A DNA stretch of 64,000 nucleotides from Treponema sp. OMZ 838. Lineage in GTDB: Bacteria > Spirochaetota > Spirochaetia > Treponematales > Treponemataceae. The stretch is taken from contig NZ_CP009227.1 of the NCBI RefSeq assembly GCF_000775995.1, positions 1,426,001 through 1,490,000 of the forward strand. The letters run 5' to 3'. The notes under the pieces were generated by a model that did not search any database, had not been told where the DNA came from, and worked only from the letters and a program-made list of their open reading frames with translations. Below, piece after piece: positions 17,046 to 25,477 of this stretch. The translations under genes and the position numbers were made by a program. The first letter of the stretch is position 1, and every line of letters begins with the position of its first letter.

Positions 17046-17215
17046 ACCCCCGGACAGCGATTGAAGCAAAAATCCTTTTTGCTGCGCGTGTAACGCAAAC
17101 GCGGTTTTTGGAGCGAGAGCGGAAAAACACCGCTTAAATAAAACAGTAGCGGCAAAAAGATTGGAGCGGTATGGTGCAGCGGAGCCGCCAGGCGTAGCTT
17201 CGAAGCAAGCGCGGT
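17046..17215 (+). repeat. Inter-module repeat, copy 4 (both halves joined)
   Basis: The 5' half (CCCCGGACAGCGATTGAAGC ... TTTTTGGAGCG) is joined directly to the 3' half (GAGCGGAAAAACACCGCTTA ... GCGGCAAAAAGATTGGAGCG) with no hairpin element between. This gives the empty arrangement against which the insert in copies A-E can be read. Confidence 0.6.
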
Positions 17216-17265
17216 GCCGATACTTGTGTATCTTTATATTGTAATAATAGTACACAAGTATCGGC
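17216..17265. repeat. Perfect 15-bp inverted repeat with 20-base loop
   Basis: GCCGATACTTGTGTA (17216-17230) pairs exactly with TACACAAGTATCGGC (17251-17265). It differs from the three-hairpin family in loop and stem and lies just before the 17312 gene. Confidence 0.7.
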
Positions 17266-17311
17266 AGTCCGCCAAAGAAAGATGCATATTAAAAGGTTTT
17301 TGGGTAAATCC

Positions 17312-17599
17312 ATGAAAGTAGATAGCAAATTAAAAGAACAAATTAATGATATACTTTCAGAATGGAATCCTTTAGATGTACCTGCTTTTATAGCTAGTGA
17401 GGAATATATGAATTATGTTGACTCAGTCATTGATATAGGTCGAAATATAAATGCGTTACGGAGATATTTCCTTAGCCTTATTATTGATCGATTAGGGTTA
17501 GAATATGACCCATCAAATTTAAAACAAATAAATAGCATAGAGAATGTAATAGAAAAGGTTATGAATGCTTTACCGGAACGAGGAGAAAAAACTTTATGA
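17312..17599 (+). CDS. Small cytosolic protein, DUF1871-like
   Basis: ATG 17312 (MKVDSKLKEQINDIL) is preferred to the ATG at 17282. 95 residues, helical, with the DUF1871-like opening (INDILSEWNPLDV ... EEYMNYVDSVIDI); tentative. It is the last gene of the toxin-tip island and may be an immunity protein that has lost its tip. Confidence 0.5.
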   Translation: MKVDSKLKEQINDILSEWNPLDVPAFIASEEYMNYVDSVIDIGRNINALRRYFLSLIIDRLGLEYDPSNLKQINSIENVIEKVMNALPERGEKTL

Positions 17600-18138
17600 T
17601 GAGACAGGTGAAGAGTTGTGAATTCATAAACCAGATAAGTATCATCCAAAAATGCATTAGTATAAGGCCTTTATATTTTTTTTCATATGAATGGCATGCA
17701 TCTGAAGAACTCCCTTCTATTTTTTTACGAGGTTTTTGTTATTTTTATGTGATAAAGCTTATACCGTATAGGTAATGCTGATGGATTCTGTTTTTCCAAA
17801 GAGGTTTTATACAAAAAAGTTCACCGAATATAAAGGGTGTAAAGTTTCCTGAATTTAGAGTATACCATCAAAACAAGGTAAAATATGTAAAAATAAATGC
17901 AAATATTTATAGGAACTGTTGGGATATAATAGGCAAGCAATAATGATGACGTTAACGATGAGTGTATATCTGAAGTAAAAAATGTTTTCAATGTGATAGC
18001 TTATCATTTTTTTGTACTTTACTTTTAAAAGAAAATTCATTATGCTGTGCTTCGGTATTCTAAAGTTGCACTAAGTAAACAATTGCGCACGGCTAGAATA
18101 TCCGAAATTTTCTTTTATTTTTTTAGGAGGATGGGATT
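17600..18138. other. Intergenic boundary of the toxin-tip island
   Basis: No gene seen in about 540 bases. It contains the right copy of the 25-bp flanking repeat at 17760-17784 and, near its end, an AGGAGG ribosome binding site for the next gene. Confidence 0.5.
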
Positions 18139-18837
18139 ATGAAAAAATCCGTTTTCGTATTATCGCTTCTTTTTTTGACAAGTGTTCTTTCGTTTGCCTC
18201 CGGTGCTGCCGATACTACGGCTACCAGTGCTGGAACTGATGTCAAAATTGACTTTAGAATGAACATTGCCAAGCAGGATTATGACTCCAATTATTTTAAT
18301 TGGACGCTCGGAAAGCAAGAGACGGTGCAGGATAAATTCGATGCCGTTTCAGGAGCCAGTTTGAAGGGCTCGACAAAAGGATTTAATGTTGTCCGCTATG
18401 CAGGCAATGCCGCAGATAAGAAAGCTGCGATTCCGGCAGCGCTGCGCAGTTTGTTTTTGTTCCCACTTTCCGATTGGAAATTCGTCGAAGGATACGGACT
18501 CCAAGTAACAAACACCGACGGTGCGTTTACAATACGTTTTGCCCGTAAAACAACCGCCTATGAATTGAAAACCGATAACAAAGGAAATTTTAACATCCTG
18601 ACCGGTGCAAAAATTGCAAAAGATATTACGGAAAAGACCGATACCGGTTATGTCATCAAGTCCGAATACCTTAAAGCCGGTGGTGATCTGGCAAAAATGT
18701 CCGATTTGGATTGGGATAAACTGCCGTTGAAAGCCGACACTTTTGCTTCCGATGCGGCCTATCATTATGAAGGATCACTGAAATTTGCGTTAAAGGATAA
18801 CGTGTTAACAGTTAACGGCACATTAAACCGTAAATAA
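18139..18837 (+). CDS. Exported protein of unknown function
   Basis: 232 residues with a cleavable signal peptide (KKSVFVLSLLFLTSVLSFAS) and AGGAGG upstream. The mature part is beta-rich with no recognised domain (DVKIDFRMNIAKQDYDSNYF near the start, HYEGSLKFALKDN near the end). It is monocistronic with its own terminator. Base composition is that of the core genome, so it marks the return to conserved chromosome. Confidence 0.7.
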   Translation: MKKSVFVLSLLFLTSVLSFASGAADTTATSAGTDVKIDFRMNIAKQDYDSNYFNWTLGKQETVQDKFDAVSGASLKGSTKGFNVVRYAGNAADKKAAIPAALRSLFLFPLSDWKFVEGYGLQVTNTDGAFTIRFARKTTAYELKTDNKGNFNILTGAKIAKDITEKTDTGYVIKSEYLKAGGDLAKMSDLDWDKLPLKADTFASDAAYHYEGSLKFALKDNVLTVNGTLNRK

Positions 18838-18874
18838 GTGATGGATGCCTGAATAATCGAACAAAATCAAACAA

Positions 18875-18908
18875 AAAAGCCTCTTCAAGCAATCGCTTGA
18901 GAGGCTTT
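18875..18908 (+). terminator. Rho-independent terminator
   Basis: AAAAGCCTCTTCAAGC / GCTTGAGAGGCTTTT hairpin with one bulged T. A at the 5' side and T at the 3' side make it bidirectional, so it could also serve accA on the other strand. Confidence 0.8.
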
Positions 18909-18953
18909 TGGGTATATTTAAAAATTCGCTTGATTTATAGAGTGTTCTCTTTT

Positions 18954-19886
18954 TTACTCCGAATAAAGACCGATGCCGTGTATCTTTTTGCGGCGGTACC
19001 GTACTAAGACTTTGGGATCACGTTTGCAGAGATCGGCTAGGTCGTGCAGGATTTGTGCGCGTATTTTGTCCGCCGCTTTTTGCGGATCGGTATGGGCGCC
19101 GTCTACCGGCTCTTCAATAACGCCGTTAATCAGTTTAAGTCCGAGTACCTCGCGGCTGGTAATTTTCAGCATCGCGGCGGCATCCTTCGCCTTGCTTGAA
19201 TCCCGCAAAAGGATAGATGCACAGCCTTCCGGCGAGATAACCGAGAAAATCGCATTCTCCAGCATATACACCTTATCTCCGACCCCGATGCCGAGCGCAC
19301 CGCCTGAGCCGCCTTCTCCAATGACAAAGCAGATAACCGGAGTTTTCACGCGGCTGAGTTCACGTAAGTTTACTGCAATGGCTTCGGCGATACCGCGCTC
19401 CTCCGAACCAAGCCCCGGATATGCCCCCTGTGTGTCAACAAAAGTGATAATCGGGCGGTGGAATTTTTCCGCCTGCTTAATCAGTCTGAGTGCCTTTCGG
19501 TAGCCTTCGGGGTTTGCCATACCGCCGTTCCGGTCGATGGTTTCCCGCAAGTTCCGCCCCTTCTGGTTACCGATAACCGTTACCGGTATTCCGTTGATAA
19601 AGGCGATGCCGCCTATCAATGCAGGGTCGTCGCCGAAGCAGCGGTCGCCGTGCAGCTCGATGAAGTTATCAAAGATCATATCGATATAATCGAGGGCGCG
19701 CGGGCGGTCGTTGTGCCGGGCGAGTTCAATCTTTCGCCATACTTGCGAAATTGCAGAACTTGCTTGCAGCTTTTCGGTTATTGTTTTTAACTCGGTGGTA
19801 ATGTCGAGTCCGTATTTATCCGCAATATCGCGCAGTCCGATTAAAAGCTCGGTCTGATCGGTTTTTATTTCGTTTTCTTTACTCAT
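18954..19886 (-). CDS. accA: Acetyl-CoA carboxylase carboxyltransferase subunit alpha
   Basis: 310 residues, near the family's usual length. It transfers CO2 from carboxybiotin to acetyl-CoA to make malonyl-CoA. The crotonase-fold core shows VIGNQKGRNLRETIDRNGGM, FVDTQGAYPGLGSEERG, and GEGGSGGALGIGVGD with the oxyanion-hole glycines. It is the last gene of the accBCDA operon (one base separates it from accD). Confidence 0.96.
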   Translation of the reverse strand: MSKENEIKTDQTELLIGLRDIADKYGLDITTELKTITEKLQASSAISQVWRKIELARHNDRPRALDYIDMIFDNFIELHGDRCFGDDPALIGGIAFINGIPVTVIGNQKGRNLRETIDRNGGMANPEGYRKALRLIKQAEKFHRPIITFVDTQGAYPGLGSEERGIAEAIAVNLRELSRVKTPVICFVIGEGGSGGALGIGVGDKVYMLENAIFSVISPEGCASILLRDSSKAKDAAAMLKITSREVLGLKLINGVIEEPVDGAHTDPQKAADKIRAQILHDLADLCKRDPKVLVRYRRKKIHGIGLYSE

Positions 19887-19887
19887 G

Positions 19888-20670
19888 TTACTTCCTTTCC
19901 TTGCCGAACGGGGGATTCATGTGTGCATCGATCATCACGGCAAAAAAGTGTTTTTGCTCGATGCGCGGCACAATGCAGTCAACAAAGCCTTTTTTAAGCT
20001 GGAATTCTGCCCGCTGAAAACCTTCCGGCAGCTGCTGGTGGATAGTGCCTTCGATAACACGCGGCCCTGCAAATCCGATAAGCGCATTGGGTTCCGCCGC
20101 GATAACATCGCCCAGCATCGCAAAACTTGCCGTAACGCCGCCCGTTGTGGGGTCGCAGAGCATCAAAAAGAGGGGAACGCCCTTGTCGTCAAGCTCCGCC
20201 GCCGCGCTTGAGGTTTTCGCCATCTGCATCAGCGAGAAAAGGCCTTCCTGCATACGCGCGCCGCCCGACGTTGCGTAGATAATCACCGGTATCCGTTCCG
20301 CTGCGCCTTTTACCATAAGCCGGGAAATTTTCTCCCCGACAACCGAACCCATAGAACCGCCGAGAAAGTCGAAGGACATAACGCCCAACAGCGCATCCCT
20401 GCCTTCGATTTTGCATTTGCCGGTAACAACGGCTTCGTTTATGGCAGTCTTTGCTTCCGCAGCGGATATTTTTTCTTCATACCCTGCCATCTGAATAGGA
20501 TTCATCGTTCGCAAGGTTGGATTAAGTTCTTCAAACGTGTCTTTGTCGGCAAGATAGGCAATCCGCTCTGATACATCCATTCGGAGATGATATCCGCAGT
20601 CGGGGCACACCATCAAACGCTTTAAAAGCACTTCTCGTTCATATTGTGTTTTACAATGAGGACATTCCAT
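19888..20670 (-). CDS. accD: Acetyl-CoA carboxylase carboxyltransferase subunit beta
   Basis: 260 residues with the N-terminal zinc ribbon (CPHC at residues 3-6, CPDC at 22-25), then the carboxyltransferase core (GGARMQEGLFSLMQM; LCDPTTGGVTASFAMLGD; IGFAGPRVIEGT). It forms the alpha2beta2 transferase with AccA. Start and stop share one base with accC, so translation is coupled. Confidence 0.96.
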   Translation of the reverse strand: MECPHCKTQYEREVLLKRLMVCPDCGYHLRMDVSERIAYLADKDTFEELNPTLRTMNPIQMAGYEEKISAAEAKTAINEAVVTGKCKIEGRDALLGVMSFDFLGGSMGSVVGEKISRLMVKGAAERIPVIIYATSGGARMQEGLFSLMQMAKTSSAAAELDDKGVPLFLMLCDPTTGGVTASFAMLGDVIAAEPNALIGFAGPRVIEGTIHQQLPEGFQRAEFQLKKGFVDCIVPRIEQKHFFAVMIDAHMNPPFGKERK

Positions 20671-21992
20671 TATTTTTCTCCCTCAAATAATTGTGCATAG
20701 AGACTGGTGCCGAAAGTTCCCGATTGGAATTGAGCTGACCGTAAAATCGTCTTTTGCTCTTCGATATTGGTTTGGATACCTTCGATGTGCAGCTCATCCA
20801 GCGCACACAGCAGCTTTTTGATGGTCTGTGCCCGATCCGCTCCGTGTACAATCAGCTTGGCAGTCATCGAATCGTAGAAAGGCACCACCTTGTAGCCCTG
20901 ATATAAAAATCCATCAAACCGGACGCCGTTTCCGCCGGGTACCCGCAAGTTTGTAATCAAACCGGGGGTGCGTGCATTGATACGGGCTTCGATTGCCCAA
21001 CCCTTTACCGGCACCACGCCGTCAGGGAGTGTCATCTTGCCTCCCGTACACACGGTAATCTGCTCACGGATAATGTCGGTGCCGGTTACCATCTCGGAGA
21101 CGGGGTGTTCAACCTGCACACGCGCGTTGACTTCCATAAAATAAAACTGCTCGCCGGAAACGAGAAACTCGATGGTACCCGCTCCGCAATAGTTGAGCGA
21201 AGAAAAAAGCTTTTTGGCGCCGGAGCACATCGCATCGAACATCGCATCGCTCACCGCCTGAGATGGGCTTTCTTCTATCAGCTTTTGATGATTCCGCTGT
21301 ACCGAGCAGTCCCGCTCGCCGAGAATTGCAACACCGCCTGCGCCGTCGCCGATAACCTGCAGCTCAACGTGCCGCGGGTCGCTCAGGTATTTTTCGATGT
21401 ACACCGTACCGTCGGCGAAATTCGCTTCCGCCTCCGAAGATGCGATGGCGAGGTTTTCAGCTAAATCGGCTTCTTTCCAGACAATGCGCATTCCCTTGCC
21501 GCCGCCGCCTGAGGCTGCCTTGATGATAACTGGATACCCGCATTCTTTCGCGGTTTCCGCCGCTTGTTCTTTGGTTGTAATCGCGCCCTTAGAGCCGGGT
21601 GTAATCGGCAGTCCGCTTTTTTGAGCAGTCTCCCGCGCTCTTACCTTATCGCCGAGCATTTCGATAGTGTCGGGTTTCGGCCCAATCCAGAACATACCGG
21701 ATTTTTCTACCTCACGTGCAAAATCCGCGTTTTCCGAAAGGAAGCCGACACCGGGGTGTACGGCATCACAACCGGTGCAGAGTGCGGCGGTAATCAGCGC
21801 ATCCTTGTTCAAATAACTTTTGGCGGATGGAGCCGGTCCGATACACACTGCATGATCGGCGAGTAGCACATGCAGGCATTCTTTATCGGCAGTTGAATAC
21901 ACGGCGACCGTTTCAATGCCCATTTCGCGGCAGGCGCGGATAACGCGGACGGCAATTTCACCGCGGTTTGCAATCAGCATTTTCCGTATCAT
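20670..21992 (-). CDS. accC: Acetyl-CoA carboxylase biotin carboxylase subunit
   Basis: 440 residues. ATP-dependent carboxylation of the biotin on AccB. N-terminal fold (MIRKMLIANRGEIAVRVIRA), glycine-rich ATP-grasp loop (IIKAASGGGGKGMRIV) and the active-site strand (FMEVNARVQVEHPVSEMVTG). Two bases separate it from accB. Confidence 0.97.
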   Translation of the reverse strand: MIRKMLIANRGEIAVRVIRACREMGIETVAVYSTADKECLHVLLADHAVCIGPAPSAKSYLNKDALITAALCTGCDAVHPGVGFLSENADFAREVEKSGMFWIGPKPDTIEMLGDKVRARETAQKSGLPITPGSKGAITTKEQAAETAKECGYPVIIKAASGGGGKGMRIVWKEADLAENLAIASSEAEANFADGTVYIEKYLSDPRHVELQVIGDGAGGVAILGERDCSVQRNHQKLIEESPSQAVSDAMFDAMCSGAKKLFSSLNYCGAGTIEFLVSGEQFYFMEVNARVQVEHPVSEMVTGTDIIREQITVCTGGKMTLPDGVVPVKGWAIEARINARTPGLITNLRVPGGNGVRFDGFLYQGYKVVPFYDSMTAKLIVHGADRAQTIKKLLCALDELHIEGIQTNIEEQKTILRSAQFQSGTFGTSLYAQLFEGEK

Positions 21993-21994
21993 AC

Positions 21995-22564
21995 TTAGAT
22001 CCTGATTATAAAGAGCGGCTGGTCAAACTCAACCAAATCACCGTTTGCCGCAAGAATTTCTTCGATTGTCCCATCGTATTCGCATTCAAGGGTGTTCATC
22101 ATCTTCATCGCTTCGAGGATGCAGAGCGGCTGTCCTTTTGAAACCTTGGAACCCTTTTCCACATACGCAGGCGCGTCAGGGGAGGGTGAGCGGTAGAATG
22201 AACCGACGATGGGGCTTTTTACCGTTACGAGGTTCGCATCAGCGCCGGATGCAGTGCCGGCCGCTGTGCCTACGGAATTAGCGCCTGCCGGATTGCTTCC
22301 TGCCCCAGCCGGCATTCCCGTTGCAGCCGCGGGGAGAACCGCCCCCGCGCCCATGGTTCCTGCCGCTGCATATCCGCCTGCGTCCGCTCCGGTAACAGGC
22401 TGCATCGGCACATTGTGCAGTGCAAACGGTACGGCAGTCTGCATATTTTGATACGCAGCTTCTTTTTTGAGCGTCAGCTCCGCTTCGCCTTCCTTTATAT
22501 GGAGCAGCACTGCCGAGCTCTTTTCAAATTTGTCAAAGACATTCAAAATAAATTTTTCGTTCAT
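21995..22564 (-). CDS. accB: Biotin carboxyl carrier protein of acetyl-CoA carboxylase
   Basis: 189 residues. The N-terminal ~35 residues are charged; residues ~55-112 form a long Ala/Gly/Pro-rich swinging linker, and the C-terminal biotinyl domain carries ILEAMKMMN with the biotinylated Lys at residue 154. It is first in the accBCDA operon, which supplies malonyl-CoA for fatty-acid synthesis. Confidence 0.95.
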   Translation of the reverse strand: MNEKFILNVFDKFEKSSAVLLHIKEGEAELTLKKEAAYQNMQTAVPFALHNVPMQPVTGADAGGYAAAGTMGAGAVLPAAATGMPAGAGSNPAGANSVGTAAGTASGADANLVTVKSPIVGSFYRSPSPDAPAYVEKGSKVSKGQPLCILEAMKMMNTLECEYDGTIEEILAANGDLVEFDQPLFIIRI

Positions 22565-22666
22565 GTTCTTACTCTGTGTTTATGCCGATACTTCTTTGCT
22601 TCAATGCGTCGGAAGCAGATATATAACCGATACAACCGGTGCGGCTTTGCAAAGAAGTAACAGGTC

Positions 22667-23863
22667 TTATATCCGGTCGAACCGGTCAATCTCGGCATCA
22701 TAATCGATGCCGGCAATATCAAATCCGTTAATCGCCAAAAAGTCGTGCCGGTATTCGTCTACATCGGTACGCTCGCGGCTGGTCTCGTCGGTAACGGTTG
22801 CCATAATCGCGGCAACGGCGGACTGCACCGCTTCGTCCAACTCCCAGTCGTCGATGCGGATACGGTGTTCGCTATCCGTCGGGATGACCCCGTCCGCCGT
22901 GTATAGGCGGCTGTCAAAAAGTCGATTGATCTGTTCGATACAGCCCTCGTGGGTGCCTTTCTCCTTCATCACCTTAAAAAGGCTTGCCAAATAGAGCGGA
23001 ATAACCGGAATAACGGCGCTTGCACGGGTTACCAATCCTTTGTTAACCGACACAAATGCCTGCCCTTTTAAGGCCGCGAGCTTGGTGTTCAGCGTATGGG
23101 CGGTGGCTTCCAAGTGTTCCTTAGCCTTGCCGATGGTGCCCTTGCGGTACAGCGCCTGCGTGGCTTCCGGCCCAATGTAGGAATACGCAACGGTGATACA
23201 TCCTTGTGCAAGCAGATCCGCAGCGCCGAGCTTTTCTATCCAACGCTGCCAATCCTCACCGCCCATAACCTTTACGGTAGCGAAGGCTTCTTCGTCGCTC
23301 GCCGGTTCTGCGGTGATTTCCGTCAGTGCACCGGTGAACGGATCGAGGGTTTTGCCGGTAAACGGCTTTCCGAAGGGCTTGAGCGCCGAGCGGTAGGTAA
23401 CGCCGGTATCGGGGTCGGTACGCACGGAACTTGCCACGCTATAGACAATCAAATCAAACTTCATGCCGCGCTTTTTGGCCTCATCGATAACCTGTTCTTT
23501 GATGGTATCGGAGAATGCATCGCCGTCGATGGTAACGGATACAAGCCCCGCTTCTTTTGCAGCGGTATCAACCGTTAAGTTGTTGTACCAACCGGGCGTT
23601 CCCCATTTTTTTTCGGAACCGGCTTTTTCATACGATACGCCGATGGTTGCAGCTCCGTATCCGAATGCTGCCGTAATGCGGCTTGCTAGTCCGTATCCGC
23701 CGGAACAGCCGACTACTAAAACGTTTTTCGGTACAGCCGTACCCGCCGGATGGGTAGCAGCTCTCTTTTTTGTATACGCGATTTGATCTTCAACCGCTTT
23801 TTTACACCCTTGAGGATGCGCATTCAAACAGATATTGCTCCTCAACATCGGTTTCATACTCAT
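22667..23863 (-). CDS. fabV: Trans-2-enoyl-CoA/ACP reductase, FabV/TER family
   Basis: 398 residues, the family's normal size. NAD-binding GCSGGYGLASRI near residues 52-63; catalytic Y-x8-K is Tyr239 ... Lys248 (ALYRKGTIGKAK). A TER of this family from Treponema denticola reduces crotonyl-CoA with NADH. It lies upstream of accBCDA on the same strand and divergent from rnf. Start at ATG 23863; the next ATG two codons in is also possible. Confidence 0.95.
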   Translation of the reverse strand: MSMKPMLRSNICLNAHPQGCKKAVEDQIAYTKKRAATHPAGTAVPKNVLVVGCSGGYGLASRITAAFGYGAATIGVSYEKAGSEKKWGTPGWYNNLTVDTAAKEAGLVSVTIDGDAFSDTIKEQVIDEAKKRGMKFDLIVYSVASSVRTDPDTGVTYRSALKPFGKPFTGKTLDPFTGALTEITAEPASDEEAFATVKVMGGEDWQRWIEKLGAADLLAQGCITVAYSYIGPEATQALYRKGTIGKAKEHLEATAHTLNTKLAALKGQAFVSVNKGLVTRASAVIPVIPLYLASLFKVMKEKGTHEGCIEQINRLFDSRLYTADGVIPTDSEHRIRIDDWELDEAVQSAVAAIMATVTDETSRERTDVDEYRHDFLAINGFDIAGIDYDAEIDRFDRI

Positions 23864-24062
23864 TCTTTCTACTCCTTACCATATTAGTCATTTATAATGC
23901 ATCATTACGCCATGATTGGCAATGCACGGTATACAAATTATTGATTGCCGGGCATCTCTAAAAATCTAACCGGGATTTTAGAGAACTCGATTGCTTAGTT
24001 TATCAGTTTTTACCGTTTGCCGATAGTACCTTTTCTCATACTTTTCAATCGTGGTTTTTTTC

Positions 24063-24091
24063 TTGACTGATAATACGATGTTTTATATAAT
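24063..24091 (+). promoter_or_regulatory. Sigma-70-type promoter of the rnf operon
   Basis: TTGACT (24063-24068), 17-bp spacer, TATAAT (24086-24091). The rnfC ATG begins only seven bases after the -10, so the transcript probably starts at or within a base or two of the start codon. Confidence 0.8.
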
Positions 24092-24097
24092 AAAAGA

Positions 24098-25474
24098 ATG
24101 AGTACTAAGTCATTTAAGGGGGGCTGTCACCCTCCAGAGCGGAAAGCAATTTCCGCCGAATCCGAAGTCTTGGCCGTCATGCCGTCTACAAAGATGGTAT
24201 GGATTCCGGTTACCCAAGGCGGTGCTCCGAATACTCCGTTAGTAAAGGTTGGAGATACGGTTGTACGAGGTCAAAAAATAGCGGAAACGGACAAGTTTAT
24301 GTCTGCGCCGGTACATGCTTCGATCTCCGGTACCGTAAAGAAAATAGAACCCCATCTCGTTACCGGTAATACGGACGCACTTTGTATTGCAATTCAAGCG
24401 GGCGAGGACACTTCCGAGTCTTTTATGGAACCGCTTGATCCCTTCACCTGCACAAAAGAGGACGCCCTTAAACGTATCCGCGAGGCCGGTATAACCGGTA
24501 TGGGCGGCGCTTCATTCCCTGTACATGTTAAATTGAGTCCTCCTAAGGATGCAAAGATAGACTACATTTTAGGTAATGCCGCAGAATGTGAGCCGTATCT
24601 GTGCACCGACGCTGCTACGATGTACCATTCCGCTGAAACGATTATAGACGGAATGGCGATTATCATGCATGTTACCGGTGCCGACAAGGGGATTATTGCA
24701 CTTGAGGATAACAAAACACACTTGGTTCCTGTGTTCGAAAAAGCGATTGCAAAAATAAAGCAAAATCCTGTCGGCCCGGGCGCTTACGACATTTCCGTTG
24801 AATTATGTAAAACAAAATATCCGCAGGGCGGAGAAAAAAATCTGACCTCCGCTGTTGTCGGCAGAGAAATACCCTCCGGTGGGCTTCCGTTTCAGGTCGG
24901 CTGTATCGTCCAGAATGTCGGAACAATGAAGGCGATTTCCGATGCGTTCCGTAAGGGAATGCCGTTAATCGACCGTCCGCTTACGATCGGCGGAGGAGCT
25001 TGTGAAAATCCGATAAATGCGATAGCGCCTATCGGTACCTGTATCGGCGACCTTATTCCCGAAGTAGTCCGCTTAAAACCCGGTGTTACAAAGATTATTT
25101 CCGGCGGCCCGATGATGGGCTTCGCGATGAAGAGCGCGGATTTCCCCGTACAAAAGAATACGTCAGGTGTTCTTTTCTTAACGCGCGAAGAAGTCAATCT
25201 TGATGAAGAAAGCCCCTGTATCGGATGCGGAAAATGTGTCACTCATTGTAGTTGCCAATTATCTCCCGTTCTGATGATCCGCGCATTAAAAGCGAATAAG
25301 CTTGACGAAGCAGTCCGCTGCGGTCTTATGGACTGCGTTGAATGCGGCATTTGTTCTTATGTGTGTCCGGCGCGTATAAAGCTCGTCCAACGGTTCAAGG
25401 TCGGAAAGCAGCTGTTGCGTGAAGCAAAGCAGAAAGAAGCGGCAAAAGCAGCCGCTGCGCAAGGAGGAAAATAG
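24098..25474 (+). CDS. rnfC: Rnf electron-transport complex subunit C
   Basis: 458 residues. The NADH/FMN-binding peripheral subunit of the Na+/H+-translocating ferredoxin:NAD+ oxidoreductase. N-terminal FKGGCHPPE is typical; two [4Fe-4S] clusters near the C-terminus are CIGCGKCVTHC and CVECGICSYVC. Start supported by the family N-terminus; no Shine-Dalgarno space exists. First gene of rnfCDGEAB. Confidence 0.97.
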   Translation: MSTKSFKGGCHPPERKAISAESEVLAVMPSTKMVWIPVTQGGAPNTPLVKVGDTVVRGQKIAETDKFMSAPVHASISGTVKKIEPHLVTGNTDALCIAIQAGEDTSESFMEPLDPFTCTKEDALKRIREAGITGMGGASFPVHVKLSPPKDAKIDYILGNAAECEPYLCTDAATMYHSAETIIDGMAIIMHVTGADKGIIALEDNKTHLVPVFEKAIAKIKQNPVGPGAYDISVELCKTKYPQGGEKNLTSAVVGREIPSGGLPFQVGCIVQNVGTMKAISDAFRKGMPLIDRPLTIGGGACENPINAIAPIGTCIGDLIPEVVRLKPGVTKIISGGPMMGFAMKSADFPVQKNTSGVLFLTREEVNLDEESPCIGCGKCVTHCSCQLSPVLMIRALKANKLDEAVRCGLMDCVECGICSYVCPARIKLVQRFKVGKQLLREAKQKEAAKAAAAQGGK

Positions 25475-25477
25475 ATT

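Noticed and set aside
18973-19503. 176-codon frame antisense to accA
   Set aside because: Mirror frame of a conserved gene with no domain of its own.
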